A stretch of DNA of 64,000 nt from Closterium sp. Naga37s-1. Lineage: Eukaryota; Streptophyta; Zygnematophyceae; Desmidiales; Closteriaceae. Below are positions 32,444 to 44,000 of this stretch, one piece after another. Numbering within the stretch: the first letter of the stretch is position 1; each line of letters opens with the position of its first letter. The stretch is taken from positions 806,001-870,000 of the forward strand of contig CANJKZ010000825.1 of the NCBI GenBank assembly GCA_947471745.1, in the 5' to 3' direction. The position numbers and the translations under genes were made by a program. The notes below the pieces were generated by a model. It was not told the origin of the DNA. It saw nothing but the letters and a program-made list of their open reading frames with translations, and searched no databases.

Positions 32444-35400
32444 TCAAGAGGTGAGCAAGTGAGGCAAGGTAGGCACAAGGCCCAGCTGAGTACAGAAGCG
32501 CTGATGGTCACAAGGCGCAAGCGCCTTGGTGAAGATATCAGCAGTGTTGGCCTCAGAGGCCACGTACGCAAGACGCAGCTGACCACGCTGCTGCAGCTCA
32601 CGAGCAAGAAAGTAGCGGAGAGCAATGTGCTTCGTTCTGTGCTCCAGTCGCTGCTCCCGACACAAGGCCAGCATGGCCTTGTTGTCTACGTACAGCACTG
32701 GAGGAGAACGAGGCAGCTCTCCGAGGTCAGTCAGCAGGTAGGTGAGCCAGCGAAGCTCCTGTGCAGCCATGGCTCCTGCGTAGATCTCAGCCTCACAACT
32801 GGAGCCGAGAACAGAAGACGAGCGGGTAGCCCGCCACGAAACAGAGCCGGAACCAAGGCTGAAGGTGTAACCCTGTGACGACCGCTGCGTAGCCTGGTCG
32901 TCAGCCCAAGAAGCGTCTGCGTGCCCAGTAAGGACCACTGGACTCTGCCCTCCAAGCACAAGCCCCATGCCCGACGTACTGCACAAGTAGCGCAACACCC
33001 TCTTCGCTGCAGCCATGTGCTCCAGTCTGTGTCTCCCAGGAGCAACATAGCGTGCAAGAATGCTAAGAGGGTATGCAAGGTCAGGTCGTGTGCAGGTCAT
33101 CAGGTACATGAGGCAGCCAACAAGCTCTGGGTACGGGCCACTCGACTCTACGGACTCATCCGAAGGCAGAGCTGAGAGCGAGTGGCGAGTAGGCAGAGGA
33201 GTGGCCTGAGGCGAGGAGTACGTGAAGCCAAAGCGCTGAAGGACCTGCTGCACCATGTGTGACTGAGTCAGGGTAATGGTGCGGCGTGCTCTGTCCCGAG
33301 TGATCTGCAAGCCAAGGTAGCTGCGCAGTTCACCCAGGTCAGTGCACGTGTGTCTCTTCTGCAGTTCGGACTTCACGTGGGCTAGTCCAGGAGTGTCAGC
33401 TGTGGCAAAGACCAAGTCGTCGACGTACACGAGGATGTAGAACGGCGGCAAAGAAGTGTCGGTGCGCAGAAACAGCGACGGGTCGGCAGTAGAGGGAGCA
33501 AACCCAAGAGCCGCAAGTGTAGTCCTCAGTGTGTCGTGCCACTCACGCGGTGCCTGGCGGAGACCGTAGACTGGCCGCCGTAGGCTCCACTGGGTGCCAG
33601 GAGGAAAAGACCCAGTGAAGCCAGGTGGGCGACGCAGCCAGATCTCCTCGTGCAGGCTGCCCTGCAAGAAAGCAGTGCTGAAGTCAAGAGAGTGTAGCTC
33701 ATAGTCACGGTGAGCAGCTACGTGCAGCAGTACCCGAAGAGTGGTCATCTTCGGGGTGGGAGAGAAGGTCTGAAAGTAGTCAACTCCCTGCCGCTGACTG
33801 AAGCCACGAGCCACGTAACGCGCCTTGAAGACAGGCGGAGAACCCGGCGGTCGCTTCACCCTGAAAAATCCACATGCCACTGACGATGTTCGCCCCAGGA
33901 GGGGGAACAGCGTCAACGTAGGTGCCTGTGGACTTCCAGGAAGCCATCTCTGCGTCCATAGCTGCCTGCCACTGAGAGGAGTAGGGACCCTCTATCGCCT
34001 CCGCGTAGGAGCGCGGAGTCGGGATGTCAAGTGCATCCGGGTCTCCCTCAGGGGTAAGCAGTACGGACACGAGATGAGGTGAAGCAGCGGCCAAGCACTG
34101 GAACTCCTCCTGCCTGTCCTCAAGGACGTCCGTGCCAAGGGCACACTCACCCCCGACGGACGGAGGACAGACAGACTCAGACTCAGCAACAAGACTGGCG
34201 ACGTAGTCTAGGCGACAGCGAGCAGCAAAGTCGACGAGCTCAGCAACTAGGGCAGACGCAGCAGTGGACTCAAAGGAAGGGTCAGTGACAACAGTAGCAA
34301 GTAGACGCGTGACAGTAGGACTGGCAGCACGAAGAGAGTCCGACTCCGGGTCGGCAAGAGCAGGAAGAGAAGACTCAGGAGGAGAAGGCAAAGGGGCACG
34401 CAGAGGAGCAGTGGACGGACGCAGAGACATCCGGTGCGTGCCAGGGACAGGAAGAGGACGCTGACGCGAACCGCGACCACTAGTGCGAGCAGCACGGACA
34501 GGCGACGCAGGGCGAGACGCAGGCTCACGACGCTCAGCAAGACCTCCAGTAGGACCAGTGTAGGGAGACGGAGCAGGCAGTGGGGAGGCCGGCTGTAACT
34601 GTAACTGCGACGGGACAGGCTGTGGACACTCTAAGGGAGGAGGAGGACCAGTAGAAGGCGGGAGACCAAGAACCTGCTGAAGGAGCGGAACGAAGTACGG
34701 CCGAGGCCGCGCGGCGACTCCAGACACAGCAGGGACATCACCAGTACCCCCAGCAGCAGCACCAGCGCCAGCAGCACCTCCAGCTCCAGCACCTCCAGCT
34801 CCAGTACCTCCAGCAGCACCAGCAGTACCCACAGCAGGACCGCCTCCAGGACCGACAGCAGTAGCCTCCGCGCCAACACCCGCAGCAACTCCAGCTCCAG
34901 AAGTACCCGTAGGTCCAGCAGCTCCAGTACTCCCAGTACGAGCACCTCCGGGACCCGTGGCACCAGCTCTCTCAGCAGCAACAGAACCCCCAGTACCCGC
35001 AGCACCTCCAGCTCCAGCAGCTCGCCTCCAGCGCCGGGCAAACCACTCACGCAGCTCCTGGGGAGAGAGTGGCTCCCGGCGAGAAGGAGCACCCGGAGAA
35101 CCGCCAGGCACAGCACCACCAGGCGTAGCACCCCCAGGCTCAGTACCTCCAGGCGTAGCACCCCCAGGCTCAGCACCCCCAGACGCAGCACCCCCAGGCT
35201 CAGCACCTCCAGGCGTAGCACCCCCAGGCTCAGCACTCCCAGAGTCAGCACCCACACGCTCAGCACCCCCAGAGTCAGCACCCCCTGGCTCAGCACCCTC
35301 AGCAGCACCAGAGTCACCAGCGACCTCGACAAGCTCAACAGCGTCTATCTGGGACACACCTGAAGGGGCAGGACCCTGAGGGGGGAGGGGGTCTACCGGG

Positions 35401-38304
35401 GGGGGACCTGGTACAAGAAAGAGCGGTGGCGGGGGGAGGGACGGAGTGCGGTAGGGGAAGAGGCGGTAGTAGGGGACCGACTCGTCGAACGTGACGTCCT
35501 GGGAGGACAGAACACGGCGAGAGGTGGGGTGGTAGAACTGCCACCCTGGGGCGTCAGGGGGGAAACCCAGGAAGACGCAAGGAGCAGCACGAGGGGACAG
35601 CTTGTCCGCAGACAAGTCGCGGACAAACGCCCGAGATCCCCAGACACGGAACGCAGACGCATCGCCAACCTTCCCCGTCCACAGCAAGGTTGGGGAGGTC
35701 TCCGGCATGGAGACCCTGGGCTGAAGGTTGATCTGATGCGCCGCGTACCTAACCGCAAACGGCCACAGAAAATGGGGGGCAGCCGCATGCATCATGGACG
35801 TACGGGCGACGTCCATGACCATGCCAATGCGGCGCTCAGCAATCCCATTTTGCTGTGGAGAGTCCGGAAGCGTGAAGGTCTGGCGGATGCCTCGTGCACG
35901 ACAGTAGGCTCGCAGAAGGCCAGAGGAGAACTCTCCGCCTCTGTCAGAGTGCAGACGCAGAACAGGAAGGTCCGAGCCGAAGCTCTGCCTGAGCTGGAGA
36001 CGAGCTGCGCGGATCCAGTCGATCAACACCGCAGTGACATCACCCTTGCTGCGCAAGGGGAAGACTGTGGTGTAACGCGAGTAGTCGTCAACCACCAGCA
36101 GGAAGTAGCGCTCGTGACCCTGTCCACGGACGCGGGCCGGGCCCCACACGTCCATGTGAAGAGTCTGCAGCGGGGCCTCTGTCGGAGGAAACTGGGAGGA
36201 GTGAGGGGCAGCCCGCTGTCGTCCCTCGACACAGGGGACGCAGGTAGGGCCAGGCCCCGGAGGAAGGGGAGGGAGGGACCGGGGAAGACCTGAGACAAGG
36301 ACACGGGAGGCCATGCTCCGGAGACGAAGCAGGGAGGGGTGACCAAGGCGGTGGTGCCAGAGGAGAGTCTCGTGAGACAGGAGGCGACACGAGCAGGGGG
36401 CAGACTCAGGACCAGACCTGGACGCTGCAGCAAACACCTGACCCGACGCAGCTACCTGACCAGACGCAGTGACTGGAGGAGACGCAGTGGTCAGTGTGTA
36501 CAGGCTCGACCCCGGCCGACGTGTAAACGTGGCCAGGTGTCGGCCTGTCCGAGCGTCCGTGCAGTGGGTCACCCGCTGACTCGCAGGAGTGAACTGGTGA
36601 ACCCCCGCATCCTGTAGGTCAGCACCACTCACCAAGTTCGTAGAGAACGAGGGGAGGTAAAGACCAGACAGGGTGCCAGAGGGGGCCGCCGGACACGGGA
36701 GGACAGTGGAGAAGTGAGCAAGGACAGGACCCCCAGAGGGGTCTGCCAGAGAGACTGCAACTGGCCGGCCAAGCGGCGTGAGTGTGGTGCGGTCTCGAAA
36801 GAAGGAGCGAGAAGCCCCCGAGTCAAGGGTGAAGGTGTGGGAGGCCGAAGCCGATGCAGAACCTGAGAGAGCAGACTCACCAGTACCTGAGGGAGCAGAC
36901 GCACCTAGAGCAGCAGCCTCGCTAGCACCTAGAGAAGCAGCCTCACCAGTACCTAGAGCAGCAGACTCAATGCCCGGGTCGGGCGGAAAGCACCGGTAAC
37001 AGTCAGCCTCATCACTAATAGTCACAGTATACATGGCAGCAAGAATAGCATCAAAGTCAAGGTCAAAGACAGCTACACCCGCCCTAGACAGCTCACCCCA
37101 GCGGGGGATCTCAGTGGCCTCAGGGAACTGGTGACGCCAAGCGTCCGTCAGGCGGCCAAAGCAGCGCTGGGTGGAGTGCGCACCCCAGCACTGCTCACCC
37201 GCGCGGTCGCCGGTGCGTAGGACGTAGGTGCACGGACCAGTACCCCCACCTCGCTGGCGTGCAGCGTACCACTCACGGAGCTGCTGAGGGGGGGGGATGT
37301 CACGAGTGCGCTGCTGCTGGCGCTGACCACCACCGGAGCCGACCCTCTGCGTAGCACCACCCCGACCCGCTCCACCTCCTCCGCCGCCGCCTCCTCCACC
37401 GCCGCCACCTCCGCTCCCACCGCCACCGCCGCCGCTGCCTCCGCCTCCACTGCCGCCACCGACCCCTCCACCCCCGCCACCACCCCCTCCGGCACTCCCA
37501 CCCCCTCCACCGCCTCCACCGCCGCCTCCACCGCCCCCGCTAGCTCCTCCAGTGCCCCTGCCCCCCTTGCCCTTGCCAGGGCGGCGTCTCCCGCTAGGGG
37601 TAGACGCCGCACCGACCGACTCAAGCCCAACGAGGTCGGCCGCAGCAGCAGAGGCAACAGAGGGCAAAAGGGGGGAGGGGGAACACCCCTCAAAGACGGG
37701 GGTGCGAGGGTCACCACGAGAGGCTCCTACAGCTACTATGCTCTTTTCTGCTGCTAGGAGGGCCTTCTCGAGGAGATCAACGGTGAAAGTGGTGGGGCAA
37801 ACTGAGAGGAAGTGGTCCCTGACTACGCGAAGGGAGTCAGGGAGCCGGGTGACTATGTAGTAGAGGGTGATGTACATGGGGGGGGGGGTTCTTGGCGCAG
37901 AACTCAGCAGGAAGGGCAGCGCGGTAGCGAGTGTCACTAGTGCGGAGGTGCGTAATGAGGTCAGCGACTGTGGGAAAGGCAGCAAGGTCAGGGAAGGAGT
38001 AGCGCGCAACGACAGCGTCGTACAAGGTGTGAGCACTCTTGTACTGGCTAAAGTGTGCGCGCTCAGAGGTAGGCAGGTGGCGACGCACAGCAAGACGTGC
38101 AGCAGCATCGCGCGTGGCCCACTGTGAGCGAACAGTGGCGTCAGCATCAGCAGCGGGGGCAGGGGAGGCACCAGAAGTGAGGTCAAAGAGGGAGAGGCCG
38201 TCTGCTCTGTCGCACTGTAAGAAAAGCTGCAGGTCATCTATCCAGACGTCAAAGTCAATGGCCCGACCCTCAGCGTCAAAAGCGAGGACACTAGGGGTAG
38301 CCAT
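32444..38304 (-). pseudogene. Copia-3 gag-pol, nearly whole
   Basis: Gag starts MATPSVLAFDAEGR at 38304, with a long Gly run at about 37.5 kb. Zinc-binding-like Cys/His segment at about 37.2 kb, protease (LDSGASRSFF) at 36.8 kb, and GAG-pre-integrase and integrase core at 36.4-35.7 kb. The GGAEPGGA-type spacer lies at 35.3-34.7 kb. Reverse transcriptase (YVDDLVFA) is at 33.9-33.2 kb and RNase H (GHADASW) at 33.0-32.5 kb. About two breaks. Confidence 0.9.
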
Positions 38305-38379
38305 GACAGCAGTAGACTAGCAGCGCAAACAGTAGGGTGAGGGCAGTGCTGTGAAAGAGGCGCTGCTCTTACCAGACAG

Positions 38380-39170
38380 GGCGGCTCGGGTGGCTCGGTT
38401 GCAGGGCGGCTCGGCGGCTCGGCTGCTCGGCGGCTCGGCTGCAGGGCTGCTGGGCGACTTGGCGGCTCGGCTGCTGGGCGGCTCGGCGGCTCGGCTTCTG
38501 GGCGGCTCGGCTGCCGGGCGGCTCGGGTGGCTCGGCTGCAGGGCGGCTCGGTGGCGTGGCTGCTGGGCGGCTCGGCGGCTCGGCTGCTGTGCAGTTCAGC
38601 AGCTCTGTTGCTGGGCAGCTTGGCGGCTCGGCTGCTGAGCGGCTCGGCGGGGCCGCTGAGAGGGCTGCGTCCGGGGCCGCTGGGAGGAGGCGGCGGGGCC
38701 ACTGAGAAGAGGCGGCGGGGGCGCAATCACGGTAGCAGCGGCGGCTGTCTCAGCAGTAGCCGCGGCAGCTGTGACGACAGCAGTGGCGGCAGCCACCACG
38801 GTAGCAGCGGCGGCAGCGATCACGGCAGCAGCGGAGGCGGCAGCAGCAGCACGCGCTACTGCAGCCGCGAGAGGGCGGCGACGAGGCCGCGAGGCGCGGC
38901 TGCAGGGCCGCGACGGGCTGCGACACAGCCGTTAAGGGCGGCAGGGGGGGGGGGGGTCCGCGAACGACGGCGACGGGGCCGCGAGAGGAAGGGCCGCAAG
39001 GGGCCGCTGAGGGCGGCGCGACGGGCTGTTCAGGGCGGCGCGACGGGCCGCTAGGGGGCGGCGACGGGGTCGCTAGGGGCCGTGAGAGAGGGTGGGCCGC
39101 CAAGGGCGGCGCGACGGGTCGCTAAGGGGAGAGCGGCACACAGGGCGCGCCTCGGGCTGGGGCGACTCGA
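38380..39170 (-). repeat. Copia-3 leader: GC-rich tandem repeats
   Basis: Units around ggcggctcggctgctgg, then looser ggcggcgcgacgggc units, lie between the 5' LTR and gag. Same position as the Copia-1 and Copia-2 leader arrays but a different unit. Confidence 0.8.
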
Positions 39171-39217
39171 TCTCCGGGCAGGTAAAAAAAATTTTCAGTT
39201 GGTGGGCCCTAGGAACA

Positions 39218-39233
39218 GTTCCCACAGGGGAAC
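39218..39233 (-). other. hairpin next to the Copia-3 primer-binding site
   Basis: In element sense GTTCCC, a 4-nt loop, GGGAAC: a 6-bp stem at the place where Copia-1 and Copia-2 have GGTCCT/AGGACC. Confidence 0.6.
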
Positions 39234-39246
39234 CTGCTCTATACCA

Positions 39247-39374
39247 TGTGAAATAAACAAGGAATGAATGTGACTAAGGGAAAGTTGGGGTACAAATACA
39301 AACCCTAAGAAAGCTATACCCCATATGTGCTACCCCACTATAGCCTACAGTATCTATGTCATATAAATCTGACA
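39247..39374 (-). repeat. Copia-3 5' LTR
   Basis: 128 bp, two differences from the 3' LTR. Confidence 0.93.
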
Positions 39375-41032
39375 GGAGCTGTACGAGGTGGTTACCTCGT
39401 TCAAGTTCCACAGGCTCATCCGCTTTCTTGCGGATGTGCTGTGGGAACTCAACGCCCTCAACAAGCGCTTCCAGCAACGCCAGGTAATAGCTTTTGCCAC
39501 ATGCATCTTGGTTCCCGCAACTATGCACGACCACGTACTGACTGCTTGTAGTGCCTGTATGCAGGTTGACGTCACCCTTGTTGCGCACATCGTGGAGCAA
39601 ACAAGGATGCGTCTAAAGACCAAATACTCCCTCTGTGACCCAGCCCACCACTTCGGCAGCGGGGATAAAATGCAGCTGCCAGAATTCATTAAGAGGCATC
39701 AAGCAATGGATAAGAGAGAGATGAAGGCGGAGGGTGTTAACGGGGACGGGAATCCCGTCTATTTTGTCTACGAGCTGCACGAGCGTCGTCTGCCCGGACA
39801 CGAAACTGATGGCGACGTGACGGCGTGCGTGGAGCTGTCGATCAAGTTTGTGCGTGCCGTGGACGCCGAGCTGGAGTGGCGGATGTGCGACCTGAACCTG
39901 CTGGAAGGAACGAAGCTGTTTCAGAGAGCTTCGTATGTGTCTGACGACAGCAAGCGCGTGGAGACCTTCAAAAAGTGGCTGGGCCTTCTGCACAAGCTGC
40001 ACAACCATAAGCTGCCTGGTAAGCCATAATAGGAGTATGCAGTTGTGTTCCAATGTTTTGTCAATTGCATGTCTGTCGCGTTGGTGACTCGTGCACGTGG
40101 TGCTCACCGCTGCTCGTTGGACTAATGCCCCCCACTCCTACCCGTGTATGCGCGCGTCGCCCAAGTTTACACCCCGTACCCGCCCCATGCTAGGGTTCGA
40201 CTACAAAAGGGCCGGCCAGGAACTGTAGATGTTTACATCCACAATGTTCTCCCAGCACAACAACGAGGAGTTTCATCAGGCGCTGGGGAACATGCTGCGG
40301 GACGACGCGTGGCGTGTGTCCTTCCCCAACATCATGAGCATGTGGCAGTCAGTCGCCGTGCTGCCATTGAGCACAGTTGAATGCGAGCAGGGCTTCTCGA
40401 AGCAGAACCTGATCAGGACTTGGGGACGTGGCAGCCTTGGCGACACAAGCTTGGAGCACCTGATGCGGTGCTCTCTTCTGTGGTATGATGTCGACTGGTA
40501 CAAGGTGGTGGCCATCTTCTTAGGAGAGAAGCTCAGACGATCCACCAAGGAGTTTGACGCCTCCAGGGCTAGCGATTCAGAGTTTGTAGAGGAAGTTGTA
40601 GGCAGTGGGGGTGGCACTGAGTAGTTGTGATGTTTGCGCAACCTTATTAATACTGAAGAAATTACGTAACAGAGAGTAGTATTGGAAACATGCTATCTGT
40701 AGAAATACCCTGCTCAAATCAGGCTACCATGCCGAAATCCTTGATTTACCTTGATGCAAACAGGGTATGGAAAAATTTACACAACGGGTCAGGGTAAAGA
40801 GGAGCTGCAACCCTGATTTGTCAGGGTGGGCCTAAACCAATTTTGGGCCCTGGTTGGGAGTGAGAACCACTGGCAAGAACCACTGGCGAGAACCACTGGG
40901 ACAATATGCATGTGTGTTGAGAGGTGATGGTGGTTGGGAGGGATGCATGCATGGCAATGCATTGCCACATTGCTGCATGTAATCATGTGAGTATGTGTGT
41001 ATCTGAGCATGTGAGCATGTGATGTGAGCAAG

Positions 41033-44000
41033 TCACCATGCGTCCATGAGCGCATTGACTGCCAGCAACACGTTTGGCCTTCTCAACAATTCCTGCACGC
41101 ACATGCACACATGCACACATGCACACATGCACCACGTGTGCAGACAAACAGCAAACAATGACAAGAGCAAGAAAAGAATGAGTGGGATGGATGTAGCAGC
41201 ACAGCTCCCCATGCCATGCAGGAGAGAAGGATGAGTGAAGGGGAGGGAGCAGTGGATGGCTGCACAAGGGTAGGAGGGGTGAAGGGTAGGAGGGGTGAAG
41301 GGGAGCAGAGGAGAAGGGGAGCAGAGGAGAAGGGGAGCAGAAGAGAAGGGGAGCAGAGGAGAAGGGGAGCAGAGGAGAAGGGGAGCAGAAGAGAAGGGGA
41401 GCAGAGAGAAGGGGAGCAGAGGTGGTTGATCCGTTGCAGCAAGAGTGGAGATGGGAGCATGAGCATGCGAGCAGCATGTAGCAGCACATCTCCCCATGCA
41501 AGCATGTATGTCCCATGCTAGCATGTATGTCCCATGCTAGCATGTATGTCCCATGCTAGCATGTATGTCCCATGCTAGCATGTATGTCCCATGCTAGCAT
41601 GTATGTCCCATGCTAGCATGTATGTCCCATGCTAGCATGTATGTCCCATGCTAGCATGTATGTCCCATGCAAGCATGTATGTCCCATGCTAGCATGTATG
41701 TCCCATGCTAGCATGTATGTCCCATGCTAGCATGTATGTCCCATGCTAGCATGTATGTCCCATGCTAGCATGTATGTCCCATGCTAGCATGTATGTCCCA
41801 TGCAAGCATGTATGTCCCATGCTAGCATGTATGTCCCATGCTAGCATGTATGTCCCATGCTAGCATGTATGTCCCATGCTAGCATGTATGTCCCATGCTA
41901 GCATGTATGTCCCATGCTAGCATGTATGTCCCATGCTAGCATGTATGTCCCATGCTAGCATGTATGTCCCATGCTAGCATGTATGTCCCATGCAAGCATG
42001 TATGTCCCATGCTAGCATGTATGTCCCATGCTAGCATGTATGTCCCATGCTAGCATGTATGTCCCATGCTAGCATGTATGTCCCATGCTAGCATGTATGT
42101 CCCATGCTAGCATGTATGTCCCATGCTAGCATGTATGTCCCATGCTAGCATGTATGTCCCATGCTAGCATGTATGTCCCATGCTAGCATGTATGTCCCAT
42201 GCTAGCATGTATGTCCCATGCTAGCATGTATGTCCCATGCTAGCATGTATGTCCCATGCTAGCATGAGGGCACACACCTGGCGGATGGCATGTGAGGGCA
42301 CATGCGGCAGCACCTCCTCCACCTGCGCCACCATCGCTGCCATTCTATCCTCATCCACCCCCATCCGCATCCCCATCCCCCATCCCCCAGCTCCCCCCCG
42401 CGCACCTTCCCCTCCTCCCCCCTGCCCGCCTTCCCCCCCTCCTCCCCACAAGCTCCACCCTCTCCGCCTGCCCCTCACCTCCTCCCCTCCTCCTCCTCCT
42501 CCCACCACTCCCCCCCTTACTTCTTCCCCTGCTTCTCTCCCTCCTCCTGCCGCTGCCCCCACTCTTGGTTGCACAGGCGCTCCCCCTTCCCCTCCTGCGC
42601 CCCCACCCCCTGTCCCGCTTTCTCCCCCGCCTCCTGCCCCCTCTTCCCCCACATGTCTTGCCCTCCCACTCCCCCCTCCTCTGAACCGTATTCCTCTTAG
42701 GGAAATGGAAGAGGAGAAAAACCGGCCTCCCCCAATCCCCCTCTCTCCCCCTTCCTGCCGCTCCCCTCCCCCCATCCCCCCACCGCCCCCCTCCCCTCGA
42801 TGCCCCTCTCCCCCCTGACCCCCCCCAGCCCCTCCCCTTGCTCCCTCCCCCTGACCTGCATCCCCACCCCACACCCGATTCACTCCCCCCCCTGCATCTT
42901 CCCACCCACCCCCCCAAGCAGCCTCCGGAGGGGGCTGATTCGCAGCAACCCCAGCAGCAGCAGCAGCGGGGGGGGGCTGGGGCGGAGGGGAGAGCGACGA
43001 GAGCACGTTGGGGGGAAGGCTGTCAAGCGGGCGGCGGCAGGTGGGGCAGGAGTAGGGCGCTTGTGACCCGTGCTCTAACCAACTCCGCAGGCACGACAGG
43101 TGAAACAGATGGCCGCAGGGGAGACGCTTAGCCGATGATAATGGTTCGCGGCAAATCGCACAGTCGTCAGCAAAAGCGGTAATTTGGGCTGGAGTGGCAT
43201 CGGGGAAGGTGGAGCGGAGGAGGCGGAGGGCGGCGTGCCACCGAAGGAAGCCGGCCACTCGCTTGGAGAGGGCGGCGAGGAGCGTCCGTATGTTGAAGAC
43301 GAGAACGAGGTCGATGACTGAGAAGGAGAAGCCTCGGATGAGAAGCACGAGCGCACAGTGCGCGAGGGTGAGGAGCGTGGAGGAGGCGTCTGCAGTGAAT
43401 GAGACGTTGAAGAGCAGCCAGGAGCGCAGCTCTGCCCACTCACAGGACGCCAGGAGGGCTGCGAGAAGAGGGCCAGGAGAGAGACGGGGTGGGAAGGGAG
43501 ATGGAGAGAAAAGGTAGATTTTAGTGCCTGAGGCGGCTGTTGCAGTGTGCAAATGTGAGGAGGCGTCCGCGGTGAATGAGACATTGAAGAGCAGCCAGGA
43601 GCGCAGCTCTGCCCACTCACAATCCTTGACGGCATCGTTCAGCTCTCCCTCTCACCACCCCAGTTCCTCACAGGTCCGCCTCAAGCATGGGCCCTCCCAG
43701 CATGACGGCAGCAGGCCTTACAGGTGAGCGGCAGGGCGGGGGGCAGGTGCGCAGAGAGGAGGTCGGAGTGGGCCTCGAGCAGATGCACGCAGTAGTGCAG
43801 CAACGTCTGATCATGGGGTGGGGATGGGGGTGGGGAAATGGGGAGGGGAATGAGTTGGGGGAAGGAGTGGGGAGCCTGGCGGGATGGGGGCATGGTGGCA
43901 TGGAGGGATGGGGCGTGGGGGCATGGAGGGATGGGGCGTGGGGGCATGGAGGGATGGCGGGATGGGGGGATGGAGGGATGGGCGAAGAACGGTGCTCTGA

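Larger units (their letters stand above)
32108..39374 (-). mobile_element. Copia-3, Ty1/copia LTR retrotransposon inserted in hAT-2 (fossil)
   Basis: Flanked by the 5-bp duplication ggagc (32103-32107 and 39375-39379). Both LTRs are 128 bp and differ at only 2 positions, so it is the youngest LTR element here. The - strand order is 5' LTR, primer-binding site (tggtatagagc type), hairpin, GC-rich repeated leader, gag, protease, integrase, spacer, reverse transcriptase, RNase H, purine tract, 3' LTR. It is nearly whole, with about two breaks. Its LTRs share only the central core with those of Copia-1 and Copia-2, so it is a related but separate subfamily. Confidence 0.95.
30405..40624 (+). pseudogene. 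hAT-2 transposase pseudogene
   Basis: Counterparts of all five hAT-1 exons are present: 30405-31273, 31358-31747, about 31842-32107 continued at 39375-39483, 39565-40018 and 40194-40624. Matching exon lengths (390 and 454 nt) support the hAT-1 gene model. It is dead: exon 1 has in-frame stops (for example TAG at 30819), exon 2 begins with a stop in its first codons, the exon 3 acceptor AG is lost, and Copia-3 sits inside exon 3. Conserved pieces include LDESTDRV, SDGANVM, HCIAHR, EVRWLSRGEA and VECEQGFSKQNL. The amino acid sequence has clearly diverged from hAT-1, so the two copies are not recent sisters. Confidence 0.88.
29913..40852 (+). mobile_element. hAT-2, decayed hAT DNA transposon split by Copia-3
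   Basis: Ends cagggcccaaaat...attttgggccctg variants match hAT-1. The flanking 8-bp duplication gttgggag (29905-29912 and 40853-40860) is exact. Without Copia-3 and one copy of its target duplication the element would be about 3.7 kb, close to hAT-1 (3.8 kb). It lies 180 bp beyond the stop codon of the RIN2-like gene, so it may sit in that gene's 3' UTR or flank. Confidence 0.93.

Noticed and set aside
41495-42266. Possible CRISPR array
   Set aside because: Units are directly contiguous with no unique spacers, the host is a eukaryote, and no cas genes are present.
42237-42818. Pro-rich + strand frames opposite the RIN2-like Gly-rich linker
   Set aside because: Antisense of a Gly-rich coding stretch, without family motifs.
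43557-43622. Alternative first part of RIN2-like exon 7
   Set aside because: No acceptor here fits the phase-1 junction from exon 6, while the copy at 43458 has a good acceptor and frame; treated as a duplicated pseudo-exon.
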